64,000 nt of DNA from Dryobates pubescens (lineage: Eukaryota; Chordata; Aves; Piciformes; Picidae), in contig NC_071642.1 of NCBI RefSeq assembly GCF_014839835.1, positions 8,082,052-8,146,051 on the forward strand, read 5' to 3'. The notes beneath the pieces are model-generated. The model had not been told where the DNA came from. It saw only the letters and a program-made list of their open reading frames with translations, and did no database searches. This document shows, piece after piece, positions 1 through 56,800 of this stretch (position 1 is its first letter; every line of letters begins with the position of its first letter). The position numbers were made by a program, and so were the translations under genes.

Positions 1-850
1 GGCACAGCCAGAGTGCAACAGGCATGGCTGAGGTGCCAGGGGCATGGCCAGGGTGCCAGGGGCACGGCCAGGGTGCAACAGGCATGGCTGAGGTGCCAGG
101 GGCATGGCCAGGGTGCCAGGGGCACGGCCAGGGTGCAACAGGCATGGCTGAGGTGCCAGGGGCACGGCCAGGGTGCAACAGGCATGGCTGAGGTGCCATG
201 GGCATGGCCAGGGTGCCAGGGGCACAGCCAGAGTGCAACAGGCATGGCTGAGGTGCCAGGGGCACGGCCAGGGTGCCAGGGGCACGGCCAGGGTGCAACA
301 GGTATAGCTGAGGTGCCACAGGTATGGCCAAGGTGCCAGGGGCCTGGCCAGGGTGCAACAGGCATGGCTGAGATACCATGGGCACAACCAGAGTGCCATG
401 GGCATGGCCAGGAGCTATGGGCACAGTCAGGGTGCCACAAGCACAAGTGGGGTGCCATGGGTAGAACCAGGGTGCAACAGGCATGGCAGAGGTGCCAGGG
501 GCATGGCCAAGGTGCCACAGGCACCATCGAGGTGCAGCAGGCATGGTGAGGGTGGCACAGGCACAGGCTGGCTGCTACAGGCATGCCCAGAATGTCATGG
601 GCATGACCAAGGTGCCATGGGCATGGTCAGGGTGCAATGGGCATGGGCAGGGTGCAAAGGTTGTGGCCAGGGTGCCACGGGCACAGCTGGGAGCTGTGGG
701 CATGGGCAGGGTGCCACAGGCATGGTGAGGGTGCCGTGGGCAGGGTGCCACAGACTCAGCTGGGGTGCCATGGGCACGGCTGGGGTGCCACGGGCACAGC
801 CCTGGGGACAAAAGCACTGCTGGGGTGCCACGAGGTCACCAGCAGGGTGC
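1..850. repeat. 20-bp GC-rich minisatellite
   Basis: Tandem units of 20 bp built on GGCAYGGCYRRGGTGCMA run from the window edge and decay to the right beyond about position 400. The first 360 bases are in exact 20-bp register, three units per 60 bases. Open frames on both strands only translate this repeat. The array continues past the left edge. Confidence 0.9.
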
Positions 851-1039
851 CAGGGGCAGGATAGGGTCCCCAGGGTCCCCAGTTTGGGTGCTGGCAGCCT
901 GCGGCTGTCCCACGGGGGGGGGGGCACTGGGGTGCCACGGCCGCGCCAGTCCTGGGGGGACCCCACGCTGGTGCCACCCTGGGGGTTGTGGGGGGAGGGG
1001 TCTCAAGACGATGCCATCCCGGAGGTCCCCCCACGGCGG

Positions 1040-1580
1040 TGCCATCCCGGAGCGGGGTGCCCACGGCGGTGCCCGACACGGGGAGGCTGGGGGGGGGTCC
1101 CGGTGCACCGACGGATCGCGACTTGGCGGCGGGGGGGGGGGGGGGTTGGGGGCTTCCCCGTTCCCGGGGGGCTGCCCAGCCCCCCCAGCAGCCCGGGGAG
1201 GGGGGGGACACACGATCCCCGGTACCGGGAGGAACAAAAGCCTCCTCCTCCTCCCCCGCCCCCGCCGCTCCGCCACAACAATACCGGGGCGGGGCGGGAG
1301 GGGGGAACGGGACGGGACCGGGGCGGGCCCGGCGGGGCGGGGGCCGGGAGGCGGCGGTGGAGCGGAGCGGGAGGCGGGAGCGGGGGGGGTTTGCTCCGGT
1401 ACTCACCTCGGGGCGCGGCGGCGGCGGCCGGGCCGGGGCGGCGGGAGGCGGCGGCGGGAGGGAGCGCGCGGCGCGGCCCCGTGCGGCCCCGCCCCGCCCG
1501 TGACGTCACGGCCGCCCCGGGGAGGGGGCTCGGGGGCGGGGGGGGATCGGGATGGGATCGGCTCGGCTCGGGTGGGATCG
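1040..1580. promoter_or_regulatory. CpG island promoter with perfect CRE
   Basis: The stretch is extremely rich in G+C and CpG and lies between two satellites. The palindromic cAMP-response element TGACGTCA sits at 1501-1508. A consensus splice donor on the minus strand (CCGAG|GTGAGT, boundary 1407/1406) lies about 95 bases to its left. This is the geometry of a CRE-driven promoter firing leftward. The island is about 4 kb beyond the start of the FAM178-type gene and downstream of its poly(A) signal, so it belongs to a different gene. Confidence 0.7.
1407..1490 (-). other. probable non-coding first exon of a leftward gene
   Basis: The minus strand reads a purine-rich GC sequence ending in CCGAG|GTGAGT, a near-perfect 5' splice site, just inside the CpG island and downstream of the CRE at 1501-1508. 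No ATG opens a convincing protein here, so a 5' UTR exon is the simplest reading. The right boundary (transcription start) is only estimated. In human 2q11.2 SEMA4C follows FAM178B on the same strand, so SEMA4C is the best synteny guess, but nothing in this exon identifies it. Confidence 0.45.
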
Positions 1581-2430
1581 GCTTCAGCCGGCTCGGCCCG
1601 GCCCGGCTGGTTCCGGTTTGCCTCGGCTCGGCTTAACCTAGCTCGGCTCGGCCTGGTTTGGTTCAGCTTAACCTGGTTCAGTTTGGCCTGGTTTGGTTCA
1701 GCCAGCTCAGCCTGGCTCAGCCCAGCCTAGTTGGGCTCAGCTCGGCCTGGTTTGGTTCAGCCCAGCTCAGCCTGGCTCAGCCCAGCCTAGTTTGGCTCAG
1801 CTTGGCCTGGTTAGGTTCAGCCCAGCTCAGCCTGGCTCAGCCCAGCCTAGTTTGGCTCAGCTTGGCCTGGTTAGGTTCAGCCCAGCTCAGCCTGGCTCAG
1901 CCCAGCCTAGTTTGGCTCAGCTTGGCCTGGTTAGGTTCAGCCCAGCTCAGCCTGGCTCAGCCCAGCCTAGTTTGGCTCAGCTTAGCCTGGTTAGGTTCAG
2001 CCCAGCTCAGCCTGGCTCAGCCCAGCCTAGTTTGGCTCAGCTTGGCCTGGTTCAGCTCAGCCTGGTTTGGCTTAGCTTAACCTGGCTCAGTCTAGCCCAG
2101 TTCAGCTCTGCTCAACCAGGCTCATTTTAACCCAGTTCATCTTGGCTCACAACCAAGTTATGTTTAACCCAGTTCGGCTTGCCCTGCTTCAGCTCAGTTT
2201 GGCTCAGCTCATCCCAGTTCAGCTTGGCTCAAGCAAGCTCAGCTTAGCCAGGCATGGCTCAACCTGGTTCAGCTCAGTCTGATTCCATCACTTCTGGCTC
2301 AGTTTGACTCAACCAGGCTCAGCTCAGCCCAGTTCGGCCTGGCCTAACCAGGCTCAGCTCAGCCCAGTTCAACTCAGCTTAACCAGGCTTGGCCCAGCCC
2401 GGCTCAGCCCAGCCCAGCCAGGTGCCAACA
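1560..2430. repeat. CAG-rich satellite with 60-bp higher-order unit
   Basis: Short 5-10 bp words of the type GGCTCAGCCC/TGGTT are arranged into a 60-bp unit that repeats in exact register from about 1681 to 2060 with only one or two changes per unit. It decays on both sides. The left end runs into the CpG island (GGCTCGGCTT words), suggesting that the array grew out of promoter sequence. It ends just before the 3' UTR of the FAM178-type gene. Confidence 0.9.
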
Positions 2431-2483
2431 GCCACCGATGCCACTCACCCGACGCTCCGTGGGCACAGAAAGAGCTGTAGCTG

Positions 2484-2489
2484 TTTATT
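2484..2489 (-). terminator. FAM178B: poly(A) signal AATAAA of FAM178B
   Basis: TTTATT on the plus strand is AATAAA on the minus strand, 68 bases beyond the TAG at 2557-2559. It is the only canonical hexamer near the stop and implies a very short 3' UTR of about 100 bases. Confidence 0.75.
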
Positions 2490-2556
2490 GGGTAGGGGGC
2501 ACCCACTGGCACCTGTGGGCACCCATTGGCACCCATGCCAGGGGGCAGTGCCCCTG

Positions 2557-5500
2557 CTATGCCAGCATCTCCTGCCACCTGACCAACAGCAGGGTGACCA
2601 AGCTCTCCAGCTGGGCACCGCAGAGCTGGGTGCCCCTGCGCCGCCCACTCCTGAAGTGCCGCTCCAGCCGGGCACACAGCTGCTGCAGGGCACCCTGTGG
2701 GCACATGGCAGGGGGTCAGGGACACGGCAGGACCTCCCCACCCCCACCAGTCGCCAGGGGTGCCCTCCTCAAAGTCTGGCACTCACCCTCTGCTCGGCTG
2801 CCGGGCACTCGGTGCCCACCACGGCGCTGGCGAGGAGGAGGAGGCTGCGGCTCAAGTAACAGACCTGCGGGCAGCAGCGGGCACAGGGGCTCGCCCGGAG
2901 GGCTGCGGGCACGCTGGAGGGTGCCCACAAAGTGGGGGGCAAAGGGGGCACCCACCTCCAACTCGGCGTCCTGGGCCGGCTCCAGGCGCCGCAGGGCATC
3001 CGGCTGCGCCAAGGCCAGGAGCCGGCACAGCAGCTGCAGCTGCGGGCACAAGGCAGGCGTCAGGGCGCCCGCAGCCTGTGCTGGGTACCGGAGCCCTGGC
3101 ACCGCCCCGCCCGGCTGCACCCACCTCTGCCCCTGCCCCGGGGGGCGGCACGCTGCCCGGGGGCTCTCCCAGCAGCCCGGCCACGGCGTGGAGGCTCAAG
3201 AGCTGGCGCAGCTCCCTGGGGAGAGGAAGGGTCCGGCCGGTGCCCACGTGCCCACCCCCCGCTGCGCCCGGCCCCGGCCTGGCCCCGGCGCCCTGCGGCT
3301 GCCCGCGGCCGGCCGCTGCCCGCTTTGTGCCTGGGCAACCAGCTGGAAGGAAGGCATTAGGCAGAGCCACAGCCCAGCCCTGGCGCCGTGCCCTGGGGCC
3401 GTGCCAGCTCCCACCAGGCTGCCAGCACGCCGCAGGGGCGCGGGTGGCACGGGACGCTTGGCAGCTCCGCCTGGCGCCGAGCCCAGCCACGGGCACAGAG
3501 GGCACAGAGGAGGGCAGGGCCTTACCTGCCCCTGCTCGTGAGGTCTGGCAGCAGCTGGACCAAGGCAACCAGGTTGTGGTGGTGCCGCGAGAGCTGGCAC
3601 AGGGCCTGGCACAGGGCAGGCAGCTGGGGGCAGAGAGGGAGGCAGCAGGAATGGGCAGGGCGGGTCCAAAGTGGGCACAGGGCAAGATGATCCCTCCCCT
3701 GCTCTGGGTACCTGCTCCTGCCAGTCCCTGATGCCCTCCAGGAGGCAGTGGAGGAGGTGCTGCAGCTGGGGCAGGGGTTGGCAGCGCAGTGCCCGGGCGA
3801 GGCCGAGGAAGGAGAAGAGGGTGAGGAGTGCCAGGCGGGCACCATCGCTGTAGCTGCAGGGCTGGGTGACCACACACAGTGCCAGGAACTGCAGGGGGAA
3901 GGTGGCACATCAGCCAAACCCACTGTGGGGCACCCCTCCAGCAGCTGGCACCGGTGGCCACCCGGTCAGCAGGGCAGAGACAAGCAGGGCACAGCGCAGC
4001 CGGAGCTGGGCACAGCCTCCCACCTGGCAGACGTCACCCAGCTGTGCCACCAGGGCCAGGCTGCTGTTGGCATCGGCCTGTCTAGGGGAGCAGGATGGGT
4101 CCAGGTCCCTGGAAGGAGTAGCAGAGGTTGGCAGGGGGCGTTGGCAGCACCCTCCTGCCCGCCGTGCCAGGGCTCACCTGGTGCTGGCAGGGCACAGCTC
4201 GGGGGGCAGCAGGTGCCGGTGGAGCAGGGGGCTCAGGTTGGCACCGAGCTGGGAGACAGCCTGGGTGATCTCCTGCAGCGTGGGGCACCAGGGCTGCTCT
4301 GCAGGTGAGAGGAGGGTGAGGGGAGGGACCAGGTTTGGGGGGCACCCCCGGTGCCCACCCCGCACTCACCACCCTCAGTGCCAAGCCAGAGGTCGCAGAG
4401 TGCCTGCAGAGCGTTTGGGAGTGGTGGGCAGAGGGTCAGCAGCTGCCAAAAACACACAGGAGGTGACCAGGCTGGCACCAAGGAGCCAGGGGATGCCATC
4501 CTATGAGCCGGTGCCAGGGGCATACCTGGAAGAGCCAGCGCAGGACTGGCACCGGGCAGGTGGGCACCGAGTGGTAGAGCAGCCTGAGGCCTCCAGCGTG
4601 GACCAGAGCTGCCTGGCACGAGGGTGATGACCTGGGGGGGGCACACAGAGAGGGGGTGAGAGGGGCTCTGCCCCCTTCATGCCACCCCGGGACGTCCTGC
4701 CTGGCACTCACCAGAGGAAGAGCCTCTCCAGGGGGCTCTGAGGCTGCAGCCTGCGGGCATCGAGGGTGGGCACCGGCACAGGCTGGGCACAGAAGATTGG
4801 CTCCCCGGGGTGCAGGGTGGGCATGGAGCTGCTGTGCGTGGAGAAGTGAGCCAGGAAATCCCTGAGGGGGGCAGAGTGGCATCGTGTGGGCAGCAGGCAC
4901 CGTGCTGGCACCACCCTGGCCCGGGCACAGCTGGCAGGGGTACCTGTGCTCCTCGGGCATCTGGCTGTCCTCATCCAGGGACTTGCTGGCACTGCTATCA
5001 TCATCCTCCTCTCCCCATGCCAGGCTGCCCTGCAGTGTGCCTGCCTGGCTCTGCTCCCTGCCACCAGGTGGGTGGTTAGGGTGGGGGGGGAGGGCACCAC
5101 ACGATGCCCAGCAGCACCCCTGTGCCCGCTCCCATGCCCAGGAGGTGCCAGCCTCACCTCTTCTCCCAGAGCAGTGAATCCAGGCTGTTGACAAGAGGCT
5201 CCTGCTGGGGGCACACAGCCTGGGCACAACAGGGATGGAGACGCTTCAGCGGGCACCACAGCACCCAGCGGGCACCAGGCTGTCCCCAGGGTGCCCCCTT
5301 GATGCCCAGGCAGCCACCTGTGGGCACCACCTACCTGCTGGTGGCCTTCAGGGCTCAGGGGCTCATCCCCTGCCAGCAGCAGGTCCCTCAGAGGGATCAG
5401 CTCTTCCTCCTCCTCCTCCTCCTCCTCGCTGGCTGGGGGGGACACAGACCCCCTGGCAGTGCCCACCTGGTGCCCCCTGTGGCTCCTGCCTGCCTGCTGT

Positions 5501-6371
5501 GGCACTGTCCCGGCTGTGCTGCTCCGCTCACGGTCGGTGCCACCCCTCGAGGACCCTGCAGCCACCACTGGGATGTGCCTGGCACCGCCCAGCGCTGCCT
5601 GGCGTGGGCGAGGGCGCCGGCTGGGCACATCCTGCCCCTTGGCACGGGGCCGAGCGGTGCCAGCAGGCTGCTGCCTTCTGCTCCTCCACTTGCGGCTGCC
5701 GAGGCAGACCCTGGGGCGCCGGGGGGCTGTGGGGGCAGCACAGGAGCCACCTCAGAGCGCTTTGGGGCAGGGGAAAGGGCACGGGGACGAGGTGGGGGTG
5801 CCCAGGACCCCGCCCGGGACCCAGGGAGGGCTGCGGGGGGTGCCCAGGGGGCACCTTATGGTCTGGTGAGAACTGTGGGGACAACTCTGGGCGACCAAGA
5901 GCCCCTCTGGCTCAGGTGGGGATGAGCAGGGCATGGCTTGGCACACAGGGAGGGCTGCGGGGACCCCGCAGGGAGCAGCTGGCAGTGCCCTGGGGCACGG
6001 GGAGGGCCTTGGGGACAAGGCGGGGGATGTCCCCGGGCCCCCTTGGGGCACCGTGGGTCCAACGGGAAGGTCACAGCTCCCCTCAGCCCCATCCGCAGGG
6101 CAGAGCAGAGCTCACCTTGCACCCAGGCGGCGCCCCGCGGGCGGCGGGAGGCCCGGGGGGGGCTGGCAGGGGGCGAGGGCCCGGGGGGCTGCAGCAGACT
6201 GGGGGGCGGCGGGGCGATGGCGCAGCCCACCCGCAGGCGCTTCGCGGCGCGGAGCCGCCGGTAGCGCTGGAGGCTGTCCTGGAATTTGTAGCTGAAGAGC
6301 CCCGAGCGGGGGACGCAGGCTGAGGAGAGGGGCATCTGGAACCAGCGGAGCCTCGCCCGGTACGGGGCCAT
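2557..6371 (-). CDS. FAM178B: FAM178-domain protein, probable FAM178B (14 exons, 622 aa)
   Basis: Exons, in order of transcription: 6116-6371, 5335-5726, 5158-5204, 4712-4861, 4526-4631, 4370-4442, 4178-4298, 4024-4081, 3712-3888, 3526-3623, 3125-3215, 2956-3039, 2787-2864, 2557-2694. All junctions are GT-AG, phases agree, and the sum is 1,869 nt. Residues 1-215 are basic and proline-rich and end in a run of nine glutamates. From about residue 217 comes the conserved FAM178/SLF2-type helical domain: NSLDSLLWEKR, then HPGEPIF, LQPQSPLERLFL and CPVPVLRWLFQ, followed by leucine-rich helices to the end. SLF2 recruits SMC5/6 to damaged DNA; the role of FAM178B itself is poorly known. The short length and the human 2q11.2 neighbourhood favour FAM178B over SLF2, which is much longer. 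Introns are tiny (about 60-400 bp). It starts head-to-head with SNRNP200. Identification rests on remembered motifs; the gene structure is firm. Confidence 0.8.
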
Positions 6372-6873
6372 GGCGGGATCGGGCCCCGCAGCGCACACCC
6401 TAAACCGGCGGCCACGGGCCCGGCATGGGGAGGGGCGGGGCTGTGAGAAGTGGGCGGGGCCGAGGCAGGGCACAACCAATGGGAAGCGGCGCCCCGCCGC
6501 TTTCAAAGCTTCAACCGCTAACGGCCCAACTGGCCAATTGCAGTGCGCGGGGGAGGAGCAACGGCGCGATTGAGCCAATCACAACCGGCGACCGCTCGGG
6601 GGGCGGGGAGCAGCCGAGAGGGGCGCTGCTAGCCAATCAAAATGCCTCTTGGCGGGGGCGATGCGTGCTGGGAGCGAGAGTCTGAGAAGGGAAGTCGCGG
6701 TGCATGCTGGGAGGGGTTACCCCCGGCCCTGAGGGCGTCTGCCAGAAGTGCTTCCGGGTTGCATGCGCACGGCGGGACAGAGTCTCTTCCGGTTTTGCCG
6801 GAAGTTGCGTTCCGCGGCCTGATCCGGTGCTCGGTAGCGGCGGCGGCAACGCGGCCTCTAGCCCGGCGGAGCC
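6372..6873. promoter_or_regulatory. bidirectional promoter FAM178B / SNRNP200
   Basis: Only 502 bp separate the two start codons. On the plus strand four CCAAT boxes stand at 6476-6480, 6534-6538, 6575-6579 and 6633-6637 (NF-Y type). Nearer SNRNP200 are an NRF1-like GCATGCGCA at 6761-6769 and three ETS/GABP sites: CTTCCGG at 6751 and 6786, CCGGAAG at 6798. No TATA box is seen. The SNRNP200 start GCCATGGCGG is a strong Kozak context and resembles a YY1 site. This is a typical housekeeping promoter. Confidence 0.85.
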
Positions 6874-52289
<45,416 letters not shown>

Positions 52290-52305
52290 GCCCGGCCCTG
52301 GGGCT

Positions 52306-52478
52306 GGCTTCCCGCTCCCGGCACCTCCCCCCCGGGGCTGGCCTCCCGCTCCCGGCACCTCCCCCCCGGGGCCGGCCTCCCGCTCCCGGCACCTCCCCCC
52401 CGGGGCCGGCTTCCCGCTCCCGGCACCTCCCCCCCGGGGCCGGCCTCCCGCTCCCGGCACCTCCCCCCCGGGGTGGCC
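52306..52478 (+). repeat. SNRNP200: 34-bp minisatellite in the SNRNP200 3' UTR
   Basis: Five units of about 34 bp (CTCCCGCTCCCGGCACCTCC then C-run and GGGGCCGG) start 17 bases after the stop codon. They make up over half of the 3' UTR. Confidence 0.9.
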
Positions 52479-52560
52479 TCCCCCTCCTTTCCTCCTCTTT
52501 TGTGTTGTTTGGTTGGTTGTTTTTTTACGGCCTGGGCGCCCTGTACAGAGTGAGCAATGG

Positions 52561-52566
52561 AATAAA
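52561..52566 (+). terminator. SNRNP200: poly(A) signal AATAAA of SNRNP200
   Basis: AATAAA lies 272 bases after the TGA. A CR1 copy begins just downstream near 52590, so the signal belongs to the gene and not to the repeat. Confidence 0.85.
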
Positions 52567-52589
52567 GCCCTGAGGACTCCCAGCGTGGG

Positions 52590-53335
52590 GTGGGGGTGGG
52601 AGGAGAGCTCTGGAGATCATCCAGCTCCAACCCCCCCTGCCATGGGCTCCTCCCACCAGCCCAGGCTGCTTCAGGCTTTGTCCATTGAGTCCAAGCCCCC
52701 TGCCCCACCAGGGGCACCCCCAGCAGCTTGCCCAGCAGCACAGTGCCCAGGGGGGGTTGGAAGCTCTCCACACCAGGAGACTCCACAACCTCTCTGGGCA
52801 GCCTGCTCCAGGCCTCCAGCACCCTCACACCAAACAACTTTCTCCTCAGGGGCAAACAGAACCTCCTGGCTGCCACTTCGTGCCCTCTGCCCCTTGGCCT
52901 GGGTACCACTCAGCAGAGTCTGGCCCCAGCCTCTTGCCCCCCACAGCTCCTTCAGCTCTTGCTGAGCATTGCTCAGCTGCCCTCTGGGGCTGCTCTTCTG
53001 CAGGCTCTCAGCCCCAGGGCTCTCAGCCTTTGCTGCTGCCAGAGCTGCTCCAGGCCCCTCAGCAGCTTCCCAGCCTGCCCTGGACTCTCCCCAGCACTTC
53101 CCTGTCCCTCTGGAGCTGGGAGCCCAGAGCTGGACCCAGGACTTCAGATTTGGGCCAGGTAGAAGAGCAGGAGAACCTCCCTCACCCTGCTGCTCACACT
53201 TCTCCATGCCCCCCAGGACACCACTGGATCCTTCTTGGCCACCAGGGCACACTGGTGGCTCCCCAGCACTCTCAGCTCCTTCTCCCTGGGGCTACTCTCC
53301 AGCAGGTTCCCTCTTCCCTGTGCTGCTCCCCAGCA
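52590..53335 (-). mobile_element. CR1 LINE, young GAGGAGAAAGTTGTTTG subfamily, between SNRNP200 and CIAO1
   Basis: Antisense copy in the 0.9-kb gap between the two convergent genes. Continues into the older RT segment to 53335. 53336-53500 is unique. Confidence 0.87.
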
Positions 53336-53503
53336 GAGGCCCTGGCTGGGGGCTCCTCCAGCAGCACCCTTGCTCTTGGGCTGGGAGGCCCAAATCCAGC
53401 TCCAGTCCCTCTGTGCCACCTCCTCTACCCACATCCTGTTCCCCCACCTCCCAGGGGTGCTGTTGGCAGCTCTGAAAGGAGGCTTTGGGCTGCAGAGCTC
53501 AGC

Positions 53504-53509
53504 TTTATT
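53504..53509 (-). terminator. CIAO1: poly(A) signal AATAAA of CIAO1
   Basis: TTTATT on the plus strand, 355 bases past the CIAO1 stop codon on the minus strand. No other hexamer is nearer. Confidence 0.75.
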
Positions 53510-53614
53510 GAGCAGGGGGCTGGGGGGGAGGGGGCAGGGGTGAGGAGGGAGAAGGAGGGGGTGGGGAGGGGGCAACAATCCTGCCCCAGGGCCCAGACTC
53601 AGCCAGGCACCACC

Positions 53615-53810
53615 ACAGGCTCCACCCTCCCCCGCCCCATCCCCGGGGCCTCCCCTGGCAACCCCCAGGCACCCCCCCAGTCCCATCCCCGGGGCCTCCC
53701 TTGGCACCTCCCCTGGCACCTCCCCAGTCCCATCCCCGGGGCCTCCCTTGGCACCTCCCCTGCCCCCTCCCCTGCCCCATCCCCGGGGCCTCCCCTGGCG
53801 CCCCCCGCTC
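53615..53810 (-). repeat. CIAO1: minisatellite in the CIAO1 3' UTR
   Basis: Four to five units of 35-40 bp sharing CCCATCCCCGGGGCCTCCC with variable CTTGGCACCTCCCC linkers, inside the 3' UTR. Confidence 0.85.
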
Positions 53811-53863
53811 CCGGGGGCGGTGCCGCGGTCCCGGCCCCGCCGGCAGGGAGCTCCCCGCGGGGC

Positions 53864-56800
53864 TCAGCAGAGCTCGGGGCGCTGGTAGCGCCAGAGGGCG
53901 ATGTCGCCGTCGTCGCCGCAGGAGGCCAGCAGCCCGGGCTCCCGCGGGTGCCAGGCCACGCAGTTGACGTCCTGGGCGTGGGCACGGGGCACGTGGGCTG
54001 CCAGGCTGAAGGAGGGCTGCAGGGGCAGCCCCGAGGGGGTCTCCTCGAAGACGCGGATGGCGTCGTCCCCGCAGGCCGTGGCCAGCGCCCCGCTCAGGTG
54101 GCACCTGGGGAGGGAGGCAGGGAGGGAGCGGTGCCCGGGGGGTGCCACCGGCGGTGCCACCCCGGGAAGGGAGCTGGGAGGCTCTGCCGCTCACCAGGCC
54201 ACGTCGTAGATGGTCCTGGAGTGGTAGCCGGAGAGGTTGCAGACGCACTTCCAGGTGGGGTCGGTGCCGCTGCAGGGCACCCCTGGGAGGGAGGAGAGCA
54301 ACTGAGCCACGGCCTGCCCCTGGGGCAGGGAGCTCTGGAGGGCAGCCAGAGGGCATCAAGCCCCCTGCCCCACCAGGGGCACCCCCAGCAGCTTGCCCAG
54401 CAGCACAGTGCCCAGGGGGGGTTGGGAGCTCGCCACACCAGGAGACTCCACAACCTCTCTGGGCAGCCTGCTCCAGGCCTCCAGCACCCTCACAACAAAC
54501 AACTTTCTCCTCAGGGGCAAACAGAACCTCCTGGCTGCCACTTTGTGCCCTCTGCCCCTTGGCCTGGCCCTGGGCACCACTCAGCAGAGTCTGGCCCCAG
54601 CCCCTTGCCCCCCACAGCTCCTTCAGCTCTTGCTGAGCATTGCTCAGCTGCCCTCTGGGGCTGCTCTTCTGCAGGCTCTCAGCCCCAGGGCTCTCAGCCT
54701 TTGCTGCTCCCAGAGCTGCTCCAGGCCCCTCAGCAGCTTCCCAGCCTGCCCTGGACTCTCCCCAGCACTTCCCTGTCCCTCTGGAGCTGGGGAGCCCAGA
54801 GCTGGACCCAGGGCTCCAGATTTGGGCCAGGTAGAAGAGCAGAACCTCCCCTGCCCTGCTGCCCACACTCTTCTCCATGCCCCCCAGGACCCCACTGGAT
54901 CCTTCTTGGCCACCAGCTGTGTCCTCAGCAGGGCAGAGCAGAGGGGCAGGACTCTGCCCTTGCCCTGGTTGCGCTTCATGAACTTCCTCTCTCCCAAGGT
55001 CTCTCCAGGGCTCACTGGATGCCAGCACAGCCTGCTGGGGGTCACCACTCCTCCCAGTCCTGCACCATCAGCACACTGGCTGTGGCTCCTCCCTGTCCCT
55101 TCACCCAGGGCACTGATGCAGATGGATCACATCACCTCCAGAGCTCCTTCCATCCCCTCCCATTCCATCCCCTGCCCAAGCCTGGCCCCAGTCCTGACCC
55201 CTGGGGCCTCCAGCTCGACCTGGTGCCACTGACCCCAACCCTCTGAGCTCTGTCCCTCACCAGTTCTCCTACCTCATGCCCTCTCCTAACCCCCACTCCA
55301 TGAGCCTCCCCCCAAGGATGCCACGGTAGGGCAGTGCCCAAAGCCTGGGCACCACCCACCCCCTGCCCTCCCCAGCCCTGCCCCCACCACCCCAGGCCAT
55401 CAGACAGCTCAGACTCCTCCATCCTGCCCCTGAGCTGCTTTCTGGGTCAGGGCAATCCCCAAGTCTGCCTTCTGCAGCTGGGGCAGGCAAATCCCAGACA
55501 CTGATACAGGCTGGGCAGGGACTGGCTGCAGAGCAGCACTGAAGGAAAGGCCTTGGGGGTGCTGGGGGAGAAGCTCAACAGGAGCCAGCAGTGAGCACCT
55601 GCAGCCCAGAGAGCCAAGCAGAGCCTGGGCTGCAGCAGGAGAAGTGTGGCCAGCAGGGCCAGGGAGGGGATTCTGCCCCTCTGCTCCACTCTGCTGAGAC
55701 CACAGCTGGAGCTCTGGGGCCAGTTCTGGAGCCTCTGTGCCAGGAAGGATCTGGAGGTGCTGGAAGATGTCCAGAGCAGGGCCACGAGGAGGAGCAGAGG
55801 GTTGGAGCTGCTCTGCTGTGAGGACAGACTGAGGGAGTTGGGGTTGTGCAGGCTGGAGAGGAGAAGGCTCCCAGGAGACCTCATTGTGGCCTTCCAGGAT
55901 CTGCAGGGGGCTCCAGGAAAGCTGGGGAGGGACTTTTGAGGGTGTCAGGGAGGGATAGGACTGGGGGGGATGGAGCAAAACTGGAAGTGGGGAGATTGAG
56001 ATTGGCTGTGAGGAAGAAGTTGTTCCCCATGAGGGTGGTGAGAGCCTGGCACAGGCTGCCCAGGGAGGTGGTGGAAGCCTCCTGCCTGGAGGTGTTTGCA
56101 GCCAGGCTGGAGGTGGCTGTGAGCAGCCTGCTGTGGTGTGAGGTGTCCCTGCCCATGGCAGGGGGGTTGGAGCTGGCTGAGCCTCGAGGTCCCTTCCAGC
56201 CCTGCCCATTCTCTGAGTGTGTGACTGTGCTGCCCAGCAGGTGGCACAGCAGCCCTGCCCCAGGCTGGCCTCACCCTCCTGGTTGCCAGGCTGGAAGCGG
56301 CGCCAGATGCGCAGGCTGCGGTCGTCGCTGCAGGAGGCCAGGCGCTCGCCGGAGCTGTCGAAGGCCACGCTCCAGACCGTGGACTCGTGGCCCTCCAGGG
56401 TGGCACAGCAGACCCAGTCGTCCTCCTCCTCCTGGTACAGCTTCACTGTGTCGTCATAGCTGGCAGAGGCCAAGAGCTGGGGGAGGGAGGGGCGAGGGAC
56501 ACAGCAGAACAGGTCACAGAGGTGTTCCCCCCCCCCCCCGAGGCGCTGCAGGCCAGGCTGGGGGAGGGCTGGGGCAGCCTGGGCCTGCTGGGAGGTGTCC
56601 CTGCCCAGGGGATGATGGTTGAGGTCCCAACCCAACCCCACACCAGCATCCAGGAACAAAATCAACCATTCCTGGAGTGGAGACCTTCTGGTGGCCTCCC
56701 AGGATTTGAAGGGGGCCAGAGAAGAGCTGGAGAGGGACTCTGGGCAGAGGCATGGAGGGACACAGGGTGATGGCTGCAGGGAAGAGGAGGCTCTGAGGAG

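Noticed and set aside
1-850. Possible repetitive structural protein (frames MAEVPGARPGCQGHG...)
   Set aside because: The frame is open on several registers and both strands because the 20-bp unit lacks stops; period 20 is not a multiple of 3, unlike coding repeats.
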